Source: Thauera sp. 2A1
GTDB taxonomy: Bacteria > Pseudomonadota > Gammaproteobacteria > Burkholderiales > Rhodocyclaceae
Direction: 5' to 3'
Assembly: GCF_009469595.2 (NCBI RefSeq)
Contig: NZ_SSXV01000006.1
Coordinates: 156,193 to 220,192, forward strand
Length of the DNA: 64,000 bases
Below, one piece after another: positions 43,540 through 51,847 of the stretch. The position numbers and the translations under genes were made by a program. The notes under the pieces are model-generated. The model had not been told where the DNA came from, did no database searches, and saw nothing but the letters and a program-made list of their open reading frames with translations. Position 1 is the stretch's first letter, and each line of letters begins with the position of its first letter.

Positions 43540-43555
43540 TTTACGTTAACGTAAA
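43540..43555. promoter_or_regulatory. 16-bp palindrome, likely LiuR operator
   Basis: TTTACGTTAACGTAAA is a perfect 16-bp palindrome between the MerR gene and the thioesterase gene, 54 nt before the latter's start, followed by a further CGTAA half. MerR regulators bind such dyads between -35 and -10. It is the best candidate LiuR site for the downstream acyl-CoA operon. Confidence 0.65.
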
Positions 43556-43609
43556 CGTAATTACAACGATGATCCGCCATCAAGGTGGCAGGCCTCGAGG
43601 AGACGACTC

Positions 43610-44077
43610 ATGCGACCTGAAATGCCCCAGTTCCAGCCACGCGACCCCGACTACGCCGTACGCGTGCGTGCCAGCTTCGACCTGCAGCAGGCGATGGCGC
43701 TGATCGGTGCCGAGCTCGCGGTGGTGGAGCCGGGTTACGTCGAGATCCATCTGCCGCACCGGGCCGAGGTCACCCAGCAGCATGGCTACATCCACGGTGG
43801 CGTGGTCGGCATGATCGCCGACTCGGCCGCGGGCTACGCCGCCAACACGTTGACGCCGGCCGACGCCAGCGTGCTGACGGTCGAATACAAGATGAACCTC
43901 GTCGCCCCGGCGGACGGCCAGCGTCTTGTGGCGCGCGGCGAGGTGGTACGTCCCGGCCGCACGCTGATCGTCACGCGCGCCGATGTGTACGCCATTCGCG
44001 ACGAGCAATGGACCTTGTGCGCGATCATGCAGCAGACCATCATGGCCATGCACGGCAAGAAGGAGCGCGAGGGCTGA
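43610..44077 (+). CDS. PaaI-type hotdog thioesterase
   Basis: A 155-aa hotdog-fold thioesterase. QHGYIHGGVVGMIADSAAGYAA carries the catalytic loop and Asp-containing helix of the PaaI/YbgC-like family, followed by TVEYKMNLVAPADGQ. It likely hydrolyses acyl-CoA that accumulates during branched-chain acid breakdown. It stands first after the candidate LiuR operator and is followed 64 nt later by the acetyltransferase-carbonic anhydrase fusion. Confidence 0.87.
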   Translation: MRPEMPQFQPRDPDYAVRVRASFDLQQAMALIGAELAVVEPGYVEIHLPHRAEVTQQHGYIHGGVVGMIADSAAGYAANTLTPADASVLTVEYKMNLVAPADGQRLVARGEVVRPGRTLIVTRADVYAIRDEQWTLCAIMQQTIMAMHGKKEREG

Positions 44078-44141
44078 TGCAGCGCCTCCCGCGCCGGCAT
44101 TTTGTGCCGCCCCTGACCGTCCCCCCGAAGAGGCCTGCGAC

Positions 44142-45284
44142 ATGACGACCCGACTGCGTGTGCTGTCCGCATCCGACACCACCGAACTGGAGCAGGTGCG
44201 CCAGTTCTTCCGCCACTATGCTGCCTGGCTGGGCGTGGACCTGAGCTACCAGGGATTTGGCGACGAGGTGGCGAACCTGCCCGGCGCCTACGGCGAGGCC
44301 GACGGTCGGTTGTTCTTCGCCGAGGTCGATGGCCGCCCGGCCGGCTGCGTGGGCATCCGCCGCTTCTCCGAGGGCGTGTGCGAGGTGAAGCGGTTGTACG
44401 TCGATCCCGATCAGCGCGGCCAGGGCCTGGGGCGCAAGCTGGCGCTGGCGGCGATCAAGGCGGCGCAGGCGCTCGGCTACCGGCGCATCCTGCTCGACAC
44501 GCTGCCGACCATGCGCATCGCGGTGAAGCTTTACCGCGAGCTGGGCTTCACCGAGGCGCCGGCCTATTACCCGTCGCCGGTCGAGGGCACGATCTTCCTG
44601 ACCCTCGACTTGGCGAAATGGTCCGAGGACGAGGTCAGCAACGAGAACCTGTTCCATCTCTTCGACTACAACCTGGCGTGGTCGCGCCAGATGCAGCAGA
44701 TCGACCCCGGCTTCTTCGAGAAGCTGTCGCATCTGCAGAACCCGGAATACCTGTGGATCGGCTGTTCCGATTCACGCGTGCCGGCCAACCAGATCATCGG
44801 CCTGCTGCCGGGCGAAGTGTTCGTGCATCGCAACGTGGCCAACGTCGTGGTGCATACCGACCTCAACTGCCTGTCGGTGATCCAGTTCGCCGTCGATGTG
44901 CTCAAGGTCAAGCACGTCATGGTGGTCGGCCACTACGGCTGCGGCGGCGTCAAGGCGGCGCTCAACCGCGAGCGCGTCGGCCTGGTCGACCTGTGGCTGC
45001 GCCATGTGCAGGACGTGCACGTGAAGCACCTGCGCATGGTCGACGATCTGCCGCCCGAACTGCGTCACGACCGCCTGTGCGAGCTCAACGTGCTCGAGCA
45101 GGTGGCCAACGTCGCGCAGACGGTGGTGGTGCAGGATGCCTGGCGGCGCGGTCAGCGCCTGACCGTGCATGGCTGGATCTACGGCCTCAAGGATGGCCTG
45201 ATCCGCGACCTCGGGCTGAACCTCAGCCGCACTGAAGATCTCATGCCGCGCTATGCCTCGGCGCTCCAGGCGCTCGGATCCTGA
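44142..45284 (+). CDS. GNAT acetyltransferase fused to beta-carbonic anhydrase
   Basis: One 380-aa frame joins two enzymes. Residues about 1-160 are a GNAT domain (EVKRLYVDPDQRGQGLGRKL is the acetyl-CoA motif). From residue 166 (SNENLFHLFDYNLAWSRQM) a complete beta-carbonic anhydrase follows, with zinc ligands Cys208, His264 and Cys267 and the Asp210-Arg dyad in GCSDSRV. The codon at the usual anhydrase start is GTC, so no separate start exists at that point. Carbonic anhydrase would supply bicarbonate to the biotin-dependent methylcrotonyl-CoA carboxylase of this region; the GNAT target is unknown. The start at 44142 fits the GNAT N-terminus. Confidence 0.9.
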   Translation: MTTRLRVLSASDTTELEQVRQFFRHYAAWLGVDLSYQGFGDEVANLPGAYGEADGRLFFAEVDGRPAGCVGIRRFSEGVCEVKRLYVDPDQRGQGLGRKLALAAIKAAQALGYRRILLDTLPTMRIAVKLYRELGFTEAPAYYPSPVEGTIFLTLDLAKWSEDEVSNENLFHLFDYNLAWSRQMQQIDPGFFEKLSHLQNPEYLWIGCSDSRVPANQIIGLLPGEVFVHRNVANVVVHTDLNCLSVIQFAVDVLKVKHVMVVGHYGCGGVKAALNRERVGLVDLWLRHVQDVHVKHLRMVDDLPPELRHDRLCELNVLEQVANVAQTVVVQDAWRRGQRLTVHGWIYGLKDGLIRDLGLNLSRTEDLMPRYASALQALGS

Positions 45285-45319
45285 GCGCGACCCGTACATC
45301 AATTCAACAGGAGAGCTCC

Positions 45320-46531
45320 ATGTCTGATCCCGTCGTCATCGTTTCCGTCGCCCGCACGCCGCTGGGCGGTTTCCAGGGCGATCTGTCCAGCCTGACCACG
45401 CCGCAGCTCGGCGCCATCGCGATCAAGTCGGCGGTCGAGCGTGCCGGCCTCAAGCCCGAGCAGGTGCAGGAAGTCATCATGGGCTGCGTGCTGCCCGCCG
45501 GCCTCGGCCAGGCGCCGGCGCGCCAGGCGGCGCTCGGCGCCGGCCTGCCGCTGTCGGCCGGCTGCACCACGATCAACAAGGTGTGCGGCTCGGGCATGAA
45601 GGCCACGATGCTGGCGCACGACCTGATCCTGGCCGGCAGCAACGAGGTGATGGTTGCCGGCGGCATGGAGTCCATGTCCAACGCGCCTTACCTGCTGCCC
45701 AAGGCGCGCTCCGGTTACCGCCTCGGCCACGGCCAGATGTTCGACCACATGTTCCTCGACGGCCTGGAAGACAGTTACTCCAAGGAGAACAAGGGCCGCC
45801 TGATGGGCACTTTCGCCGAGGACTGCGCCGGCCACTTCAGCTTCACCCGCCAGGCGCAGGACGAGTTCGCAATCTCTTCGACCACCCGCGCACAGGCGGC
45901 GATCGAGGGCGGCGCTTTCACCTGGGAGGTGGTGCCGGTCACCGTCTCCGGCCGCAAGGGCGACGTGCTGGTGACGAAGGACGAGCAGCCGCTGAAGGCG
46001 CAGATCGACAAGATCCCCACGCTCAAGCCTGCGTTCAAAAAGGACGGCACGGTGACGCCGGCCAACTCGAGCTCGATCTCGGACGGTGCCGCGGCGCTGG
46101 TGCTGATGCGCAGGTCGACGGCCGACAAGCTGGGGCTGAAGGCGGTGGCGACGATCGTCGGTCATGCGACGCACGCGCAGGAACCGGCGCTGTTTACCAC
46201 CGCGCCGGTGGGGGCGATGCAGAAGGTGCTGGCGAAGGCGGGCTGGAGCACCGGCGACGTCGATCTGTGGGAGATCAATGAGGCTTTCGCGGTGGTGACG
46301 ATGGCGGCGATGCACGAGATGAAGCTGCCGCACGACAAGGTCAACGTGAATGGCGGCGCGTGCGCGCTGGGTCATCCGATCGGCGCGTCGGGCGCGCGCA
46401 TCCTGGTGACGCTGATCGGCGCGCTGCGCAAGCGCGGCCTGAAGCGCGGCGTGGCCAGCCTGTGCATCGGCGGCGGCGAGGCGACGGCGATGGCGATCGA
46501 GGTGGATACGTCGGTGGGCTGCGGCGGCTGA
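45320..46531 (+). CDS. Acetyl-CoA C-acyltransferase (thiolase)
   Basis: Biosynthetic/degradative thiolase of 403 aa joining or cleaving acetyl-CoA units. Nucleophile Cys89 is in KVCGSGMKA, His352 in ALGHPIGASG and Cys382 in LCIGGGEA. In this setting it would cleave acetoacetyl-CoA from leucine degradation; it could also feed PHB synthesis. AGGAG lies upstream of the start. Length and motifs match AtoB/PhaA-type enzymes. It ends just before a cluster of REP-like palindromes. Confidence 0.94.
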   Translation: MSDPVVIVSVARTPLGGFQGDLSSLTTPQLGAIAIKSAVERAGLKPEQVQEVIMGCVLPAGLGQAPARQAALGAGLPLSAGCTTINKVCGSGMKATMLAHDLILAGSNEVMVAGGMESMSNAPYLLPKARSGYRLGHGQMFDHMFLDGLEDSYSKENKGRLMGTFAEDCAGHFSFTRQAQDEFAISSTTRAQAAIEGGAFTWEVVPVTVSGRKGDVLVTKDEQPLKAQIDKIPTLKPAFKKDGTVTPANSSSISDGAAALVLMRRSTADKLGLKAVATIVGHATHAQEPALFTTAPVGAMQKVLAKAGWSTGDVDLWEINEAFAVVTMAAMHEMKLPHDKVNVNGGACALGHPIGASGARILVTLIGALRKRGLKRGVASLCIGGGEATAMAIEVDTSVGCGG

Positions 46532-46542
46532 GGCAGGTGATC

Positions 46543-46669
46543 GTAGGGCGGGCTTCAGCCCGCCTTCGGACGTCGCACAGGAACGCTGCTCCCGAATCCC
46601 CGTAGGGCGGGCTTCAGCCCGCCGGCAACCCGCGGGAGCCGTATGTTGGCGGGCTGAAGCCCGCCCTAC
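46543..46669. repeat. Cluster of three REP-like palindromes, GTAGGGCGGGCTTCAGCCCGCC type
   Basis: Two direct copies at 46543-46564 and 46602-46623 and one inverted copy at 46648-46669 occupy the gap between the thiolase and the acyl-CoA dehydrogenase. Each is a GGCGGGC-TTCA-GCCCGCC hairpin with a GTAGG flank on one side, a BIME-like arrangement. A fourth copy lies at 59593-59614. Confidence 0.82.
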
Positions 46670-46726
46670 GGGGTCCAGAACACACGAACACGGGACGGCT
46701 ATGACCGTCCCTGGAGAGGGAAACAC

Positions 46727-47872
46727 ATGATTCTGACTACTGAACAGGAACTGATCCGCGATTCCATCCGCGCCTTCGCGCAGGAGCGCCTGGCGCCTTT
46801 CGCTGCCGAATGGGACCGCAACCACACCTTCCCGCGCGAGGCGTTGAAGGAGCTCGCCGAGCTTGGCGCGCTCGGCATGGTGGTGCCCGAGGAGTGGGGC
46901 GGTGCCGGCATGGATTACATGAGCCTGGTGCTGGCGCTGGAGGAGATCGCGGCCGGCGACGGGGCGACCTCGACCATCGTCAGCGTGCAGAACTCGCTGC
47001 CCTGCGGCATCCTCAACCGCTTCGGCAATGATGCGCAGAAGGAGGCCTGGCTGAAGCCGCTGGCGCGCGGCGAGAAGCTGGGCTGCTTCTGCCTGACCGA
47101 GCCGCATGTCGGGTCGGACGCTTCTGCCATCCGCACCTCGGCCGTGCGAGTTCACGACAATGAGGGTGACGGATGGGTGCTGAACGGCGTCAAGCAGTTC
47201 ATCACCACCGGCAAGCATGCCGACGTGGCCATCGTCTTCGCCGTCACCGACAAGGCCGCCGGCAAGAAGGGCATCACCTGCTTCCTGGTGCCGGCGAACG
47301 CGCCCGGCTACCAGGTCGGCCGCATCGAGGAAAAGATGGGCCAGAAGGCGTCCGACACCACGCAGATTTTGTTCGAGAACTGCCGCATCCCGGCGGACTC
47401 TGTGATCGGTGCGGAAGGCGAGGGCTACCGCATCGCCCTGTCCAACCTGGAGGCAGGGCGCATCGGCATCGCCGCGCAGTGCCTCGGCATGGCGCGCGCG
47501 GCGCTGGAGGCGGCGGTCAAGTATGCGCAGGAGCGCGAGAGCTTTGGCAAGCCGATTTTCGAGCACCAGGCGGTCAACTTCCGCCTCGCCGACATGGCGA
47601 CGCAACTGGAAGCCGCGCGCCAGTTGGTGTGGCATGCCGCCAGCCTGAAGGACGCGGGCCGTCCCTGCCTCAAGGAAGCCTCGATGGCCAAGCTGTTCGC
47701 CTCCGAGATGGCCGAGTGCGTGTGCTCGGACGCCATCCAGGTGCACGGCGGCTATGGCTACGTCACCGACTTCCCGGTCGAGCGCATCTACCGCGACGTG
47801 CGCGTGTGCCAGATCTACGAAGGCGCCAGCGACATCCAGAAGCTGGTGATCGGGCGCGCGCTGGCGGGCTGA
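46727..47872 (+). CDS. acdA: Acyl-CoA dehydrogenase, short/branched-chain type
   Basis: FAD-dependent acyl-CoA dehydrogenase of 381 aa. The catalytic base is Glu365 in QIYEGASDIQK, the position used by short-chain and 2-methyl-branched enzymes but not by isovaleryl-CoA dehydrogenase. CFCLTEPHVGSDAS and the GVKQFITTGKHAD loop bind FAD/substrate. Likely substrates are butyryl-, isobutyryl- or 2-methylbutyryl-CoA. Electrons go to ETF. It shares the liu region with the isovaleryl-CoA enzyme at 51848. Confidence 0.93.
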   Translation: MILTTEQELIRDSIRAFAQERLAPFAAEWDRNHTFPREALKELAELGALGMVVPEEWGGAGMDYMSLVLALEEIAAGDGATSTIVSVQNSLPCGILNRFGNDAQKEAWLKPLARGEKLGCFCLTEPHVGSDASAIRTSAVRVHDNEGDGWVLNGVKQFITTGKHADVAIVFAVTDKAAGKKGITCFLVPANAPGYQVGRIEEKMGQKASDTTQILFENCRIPADSVIGAEGEGYRIALSNLEAGRIGIAAQCLGMARAALEAAVKYAQERESFGKPIFEHQAVNFRLADMATQLEAARQLVWHAASLKDAGRPCLKEASMAKLFASEMAECVCSDAIQVHGGYGYVTDFPVERIYRDVRVCQIYEGASDIQKLVIGRALAG

Positions 47873-47934
47873 GGGTCATCCAAGCGCGGCTCGAGGCCGG
47901 CCCTTGCCGAAGCAGGCGGGCCGGCCTTGTCGTT

Positions 47935-48454
47935 GGTGGGCCGGGCGTCGATCCCGACTGGCCCCGCTTCACCTGGCAGTCCGAGGCGCTGGCCCCGCTT
48001 CTACGCCATGTCGGCCGCCATCCTTTCCGACCGCAAGGCCTATTACGCCCAACTCGAAGCCGCCCAGAAGATGAGCGCCGCCGCCGCGCCACTCGATCTC
48101 ACGCCCTGGTTGCACTGGTTCCTCGCCACGCTGCTCCGCGCCATCGAGTCGGCCTCGGCGCAGATCGACCGGGTGCTCGCCAAGAGCCGCTTCTGGCAGC
48201 GCCATCGCGAGCAGATCGCAAGCCCGGAGCAGGCCAAGGTGCTCAACCGCCTGCTCGACGGCGACCAGCCCGGGCGGGGCGGATTCGAGCACGGCATCAG
48301 CGCCGCGCAATACCAGGCGGTCGCCAGGGTGTCCAAGGCCACCGCCACGCGACATCTGGCTGACCTGGTCGCCAAGGGCTGCCTGGAAAAACTGCCCGGT
48401 GGCGGGCGCTCGACCCGCTATCAGTTCCGCTGGCCGGCGGTAGGCGATGTGTAG
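47935..48454 (+). pseudogene. Fic-family protein remnant with core deleted
   Basis: The beginning (DPDWPRFTWQSEALAPLL) is the N-terminal DUF4172 segment of Fic proteins, in a different frame from the rest. After about 48000 the frame changes to AAILSDRKAYYAQLEAAQKM, TPWLHWFLATLLRAIESAS and the C-terminal winged helix GISAAQYQAVARVSKATATRHL. The Fic catalytic core with its HxFx(D/E)GNGR motif is absent. An internal deletion of several hundred bases is the simplest explanation. Confidence 0.78.
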
Positions 48455-48457
48455 CGT

Positions 48458-48940
48458 TCACTCCCCGCCGTGCACCTCGGCGAACTTGCGCTCCATCTCG
48501 CGCCGCATCGCACGACGCAGTTCGGCTTCCGTGAAGCGGCGGCGCTCGTCCGGCGTCTGCGGCTGCAGCGGCGGCACCTTGGTCGGGCGGCCGGCGTCAT
48601 CGACGGCGATCATGGTGAAGAAGCAGCTATTCACATGGCGCACCACCTTGGCGCGGATGTCCTCGGCGATGACCTTGATGCCGACTTCCATCGACGAGTT
48701 GCCGGTGTGGTTGACCGAGGCGAGGAAGCTGACCAGCTCGCCGACCTGGATCGGCTGGCGGAACATGACCTGATCGACGCTGAGCGTGACCACGTAGTGG
48801 CCGGCGTAGCGGCTGGCGCAGGCGTAGGCCACCTGGTCGAGCAGCTTGAGGATGGTGCCGCCATGGACCTTGCCGGAGAAGTTCGCGGTGTCGGGCGTCA
48901 TCAGGACGGTCATGGTGAGCTGGTGGGCGGGAAGGTCCAT
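48458..48940 (-). CDS. Acyl-CoA thioesterase, YciA/hotdog type
   Basis: A 160-aa hotdog thioesterase of the YciA/BACH type. MTPDTANFSGKVHGGTILKL carries the catalytic Asn/Asp region, followed by ACASRYAGHYVVTLSVDQV and FMTIAVD-like strands. The charged C-terminal helix (about 130-160) is common in the family. It hydrolyses a broad range of acyl-CoAs. It is convergent with the Fic remnant, three bases apart. Confidence 0.9.
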   Translation of the reverse strand: MDLPAHQLTMTVLMTPDTANFSGKVHGGTILKLLDQVAYACASRYAGHYVVTLSVDQVMFRQPIQVGELVSFLASVNHTGNSSMEVGIKVIAEDIRAKVVRHVNSCFFTMIAVDDAGRPTKVPPLQPQTPDERRRFTEAELRRAMRREMERKFAEVHGGE

Positions 48941-49446
48941 TAGGGGGTCTCGCAGCAGGGAACAAGTGGCGCCTCTGGCGAGGCGCAGGCGGGGGGGACC
49001 CAGTGTCCCCCATTTCCGCCCGCTTTCGCTACGCCGCCGGCACCGCGCGATGGCGGCGACGTTTCATCGGGTCGGAAACGTGTCGGCTCCTGTTCCCCGC
49101 TCCGCCGTAGCCGAGCCGGGTGCCGATGTTGCCGCTGACGCCGGGCACGATCCACTTGCCGCCGCGCATTTCCGGAAACAGGGGGCGGGATACGGGAGGC
49201 GCAAAGCCATGTTTTTCTTCCCGGTGCCACAGCGCGCGAGCTCGCGCGCAGGACTCAAGGCTCGTCCGATCCGGCCGATGAAGGTGCAGATTGGGGGCAA
49301 AGCGGCTGCACCATGATGCGGCTCGGGACGCCTTGTGGCGTCCTGCGGCGGCGCTCGCGGCTGAGCACGAAACAAGGGGCAGGCAATCGGAATCGGGGCA
49401 ACGGGCGCATTGGGCAGGGCGGATGCCGGCCCATCAAGGAGAGCGC
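48941..49446. other. 506-nt intergenic stretch without a recognisable gene
   Basis: No convincing coding frame. It contains an 18-bp perfect palindrome GCGCGCGAGCTCGCGCGC (49232-49249), a GGACGCC-TTGT-GGCGTCC hairpin (49326-49343) and a GGGGG/CCCCC hairpin near 48992-49012. The last 20 bases hold AAGGAGA, the ribosome-binding site of the next gene. A promoter for that gene must lie here but I cannot place it. Confidence 0.6.
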
Positions 49447-49953
49447 ATGGCAGTCATTTTCGCGAAGACGGGCAAGGGCCAGGCCGAGATCGCAAACCGT
49501 TCCGCCGCCCTCGGCCCGCGGGTCCGGCGGGTGCTGATCTTTGTCGATGGCAGGCGCGCGGTCGAGGATTTGCGTGAGATGTTGCAATACGACGATCTGC
49601 AGCACACCCTGGGCGTCCTCGAAGAGGAAGGATTCATCGAGATCGTCGGCAGCAGCGGGCCGCAAGGGACCGCTGCCCCGCCAGATGCATTGCCTTCGAT
49701 CAGCGCGTTCAGGCAGCATCCGCCGGGCGACGATTCGCTGCGCCTGCAGCAGGCTCGCAATTTCATGCTCAACACGATCAACACCTTCGTCGGCGCCCTG
49801 GGCACCAGCTCGCTGCAGGACCGCATCGCCGCCGCTCGTCACCAGGAGGCGTTGCGCCAGTTGTTCGACGAGTGGTATCGCGCCATCGTCAGCTCCCGGG
49901 ACGGCCGCCGCCAGGCCGAGCACCTGCGGGGCAAACTGCTCGAGCTGATCTGA
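49447..49953 (+). CDS. Hypothetical protein, winged-helix-like N-terminus
   Basis: A 168-aa protein of unknown function. The N-terminal half (IANRSAALGPRVRRVLIFVD, DLREMLQYDDLQHTLGVLEE, EGFIEIVG) looks like a winged-helix domain, and the C-terminal part is mainly helical (ARNFMLNTINTFVGALGTSS). AAGGAG lies shortly before the ATG. Similar proteins are found as lone genes in Rhodocyclales and related bacteria, sometimes near signalling genes. No partner gene can be proposed here. Confidence 0.7.
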   Translation: MAVIFAKTGKGQAEIANRSAALGPRVRRVLIFVDGRRAVEDLREMLQYDDLQHTLGVLEEEGFIEIVGSSGPQGTAAPPDALPSISAFRQHPPGDDSLRLQQARNFMLNTINTFVGALGTSSLQDRIAAARHQEALRQLFDEWYRAIVSSRDGRRQAEHLRGKLLELI

Positions 49954-50079
49954 ACCCGACGACGGCGGCCAGGCGCGCGAGTGTCGGTCGGGCGGCGTGG
50001 ATGATGAACGGCGGCTAGCGGCCGGTGGCTTGCTGCAGCGTTCCCATCCGCGCCGCCACGGCGATCTGCCGCCGGCATC

Positions 50080-50634
50080 TCAGTGCGGCAGGAAGCGCTG
50101 GACGACCGTTGCCGTTCCCGCCGTGAGCAGGTAGCCGACGGCGGCGAGCAGCACGGTGAATTTCAGTCCCGCGCACCAGGTCGCCAGCTTCGCCAATGCT
50201 TCGCTGGCGCCGTGATCGAGCATCCGCAGCATCGCCAGATTCTCCATCGCATCGAGCGGGATCGCGGCGAGCACGGCCCAGGCGACGAAGGCGCCGATCA
50301 TCGGCACCGGATTGCCCGGCGCGTCGGCGAGCATGGCGCAGGCGAGCGAGAGGGCCAGCGGATAGCACAGCAGGAACAGATAATCCCACCGGGTCTGCTC
50401 GCGCACCACCGCCTCCAGCCCTTCCCACGCCGTGAGGATGCGTGCCGCACGCTCGCCCGACCAGGCGAATTCCAGCGACAGGATGCCGCCCGGCTCGCGC
50501 GTCTTCAGGATCTCGTCCAGCGGCCCGAGGCGGCCGAACATCACGAGGGCGGCCAGCGCGAGCAGAATGCCCAGCAGGAGCCAGCGCTGCGGCCAGGTCA
50601 GCAGCAGGGTGAAAGGTGGCGTCAGTGTCGTCAT
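50080..50634 (-). CDS. Hypothetical multi-pass membrane protein
   Basis: A 184-aa protein with about four hydrophobic segments (RWLLLGILLALAALVMF, LFLLCYPLALSLACAML, MIGAFVAWAVLAAIPLD, FTVLLAAVGYLLTA) and a periplasmic-side loop rich in charged residues. I do not recognise its family. Its ATG overlaps the AraC-type regulator's stop (ATGA), so the two are translationally coupled, which ties it to branched-chain acyl-CoA control only by association. Confidence 0.7.
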   Translation of the reverse strand: MTTLTPPFTLLLTWPQRWLLLGILLALAALVMFGRLGPLDEILKTREPGGILSLEFAWSGERAARILTAWEGLEAVVREQTRWDYLFLLCYPLALSLACAMLADAPGNPVPMIGAFVAWAVLAAIPLDAMENLAMLRMLDHGASEALAKLATWCAGLKFTVLLAAVGYLLTAGTATVVQRFLPH

Positions 50635-51686
50635 CGGATCGTTTCCCCTGATCGATATGCGCTCGGCGGCGCCCCTGTCCACTCGCGAAACGCCCGCGCG
50701 AAGCTCTTCTCGCTGTCGAAGCCCACCGCGGCGGCGATCTGCTTGACCGGCTTCTTCGTCTGCAGCAGCAGCGTGATCGCGCGTTCGCGCCGCGCGTCGT
50801 TCTTCAGGCGCTGCAGCGACACGCCTTCGTCCTTCAGTTGCCGATGCAGCGTGCGCACCGACAGGTTGAGGCGTGCCGCGACATCCTCGGCGGTATGGGC
50901 GGCGCCCGGGTCGGCGTTCAGGATCTGGCCTACGCTGTGCACCAGCAGGCGGTCGCGGCGGTATTGCAGCACGGTGAGCGGCAGGGCGCGCTGCAGCATC
51001 GTCTGCAGCGCGTGTTCGTCGCGGCGCACCGGAAGTTCCAGGTAGCGCGCATCGAAGCTGATGCTGGCGGCGTCGGCAGAGAAGCGCGCCGGGCCGGCGA
51101 AAAGGTAGGCGTAGGCCTCGGCATGCGACGGAGCGGGGAAGGGGAAGGCCGCCTCGGTGAGCGCGATGCGCGAATCGACCAGCCAGCAGGCATAGCCGAG
51201 CAGGTAGCGCAGCGTGCTGACCAGGCAGAACTCGCGCAGCTCGCCGAGTGCGGTGTGCTCCGCGACGCGGATGGTGGCGCTGCCGCGCTGGCCGGAGCGT
51301 GGCGGGATGAGCTCGAAGACGATGTCCTCGGTCAGCAGGCGGTGGTGGCGGCACCAGCGCTTGAGCGCCACTTGCAGCGTCGGCGAAGTGAGCGAGGCGC
51401 GGCACAGAATGCCGTAGCTGCCCCACGGGAGCCGCCGCGAGAACCAGCCCAGCGCCTCGTCGTCGAGCTCCTGCATCGCCGTGCCCGACATCACTTCCAT
51501 CTGCGCCGCGGTGACGCGTGCGCCGGCGTCGTCGAGGAGCGCCGGCGGGATCTGCGCCTGCGCCAGCGCGCTGGCCGGATCCATTCCGCGGCGGCGGTAC
51601 CCGAGGACGATCGCGCGGATGAAGGCGATCGGCGTGGCGGCGCGGCCGCGGGTGAGTTCGGCAGCCGGGGGGGCGAGGATCTTCAT
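50631..51686 (-). CDS. AraC-family transcriptional regulator (candidate liu activator)
   Basis: A 351-aa regulator with an N-terminal arabinose-binding-like (OruR/ArgR-type) domain (about 20-210) and C-terminal double helix-turn-helix ([20 protein letters not shown], then [20 protein letters not shown]). It is divergent from isovaleryl-CoA dehydrogenase. A conserved site with two TGGCAC direct repeats 21 bp apart lies in that divergent region and again before liuB, as expected for an AraC-type class II activator. The inducer is likely an intermediate such as isovalerate or its CoA ester (inference). Confidence 0.85.
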   Translation of the reverse strand: MKILAPPAAELTRGRAATPIAFIRAIVLGYRRRGMDPASALAQAQIPPALLDDAGARVTAAQMEVMSGTAMQELDDEALGWFSRRLPWGSYGILCRASLTSPTLQVALKRWCRHHRLLTEDIVFELIPPRSGQRGSATIRVAEHTALGELREFCLVSTLRYLLGYACWLVDSRIALTEAAFPFPAPSHAEAYAYLFAGPARFSADAASISFDARYLELPVRRDEHALQTMLQRALPLTVLQYRRDRLLVHSVGQILNADPGAAHTAEDVAARLNLSVRTLHRQLKDEGVSLQRLKNDARRERAITLLLQTKKPVKQIAAAVGFDSEKSFARAFREWTGAPPSAYRSGETIR

Positions 51687-51707
51687 GTGCCGGAATGCTA
51701 GCCGGCG

Positions 51708-51743
51708 TGGCACGAATTGCAACCTCGATGGCACTCGTCGCGC
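51708..51743 (+). promoter_or_regulatory. AraC-type operator (site 1) upstream of liuA
   Basis: Two TGGCAC half-sites at 51708-51713 and 51729-51734, exactly 21 bp apart. They are followed by GAATTGC and TCGTCGCGC tails respectively. Of 36 bases, 31 match site 2 at 56101-56136. The proximal half-site covers the -35 region of the promoter whose -10 is at 51756. Confidence 0.8.
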
Positions 51744-51755
51744 AGCGTGTCCGGC

Positions 51756-51761
51756 TAATCT
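51756..51761 (+). promoter_or_regulatory. -10 element of the liuA promoter
   Basis: TAATCT, 27 nt after the start of the proximal TGGCAC half-site. The liuB promoter has TAGTCT at exactly the same distance. The -35 region lies inside the operator and is poor, as is normal for an activator-dependent promoter. The leader would be about 80 nt. Confidence 0.6.
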
Positions 51762-51847
51762 CCGCCCAACCTTGGGCATGCGCCGTCCATAATGGATCAG
51801 CGCACATCGCCCCACGCGCCAGGACAACCTTGAGGAGGAGACAGCCC

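Noticed and set aside
49232..49249. GCGCGCGAGCTCGCGCGC palindrome as a plasmid/phage origin or resolution site
   Set aside because: Single copy, GC-only dyad in GC-rich DNA with no associated recombinase or iterons; recorded only within the intergenic description.
51708..51720. TGGCACGAATTGC as a sigma-54 promoter
   Set aside because: The GG to GC distance is 10, not 12 bp, and the element is part of a direct-repeat pair with a -10 box at fixed distance, which fits an AraC-type site better.
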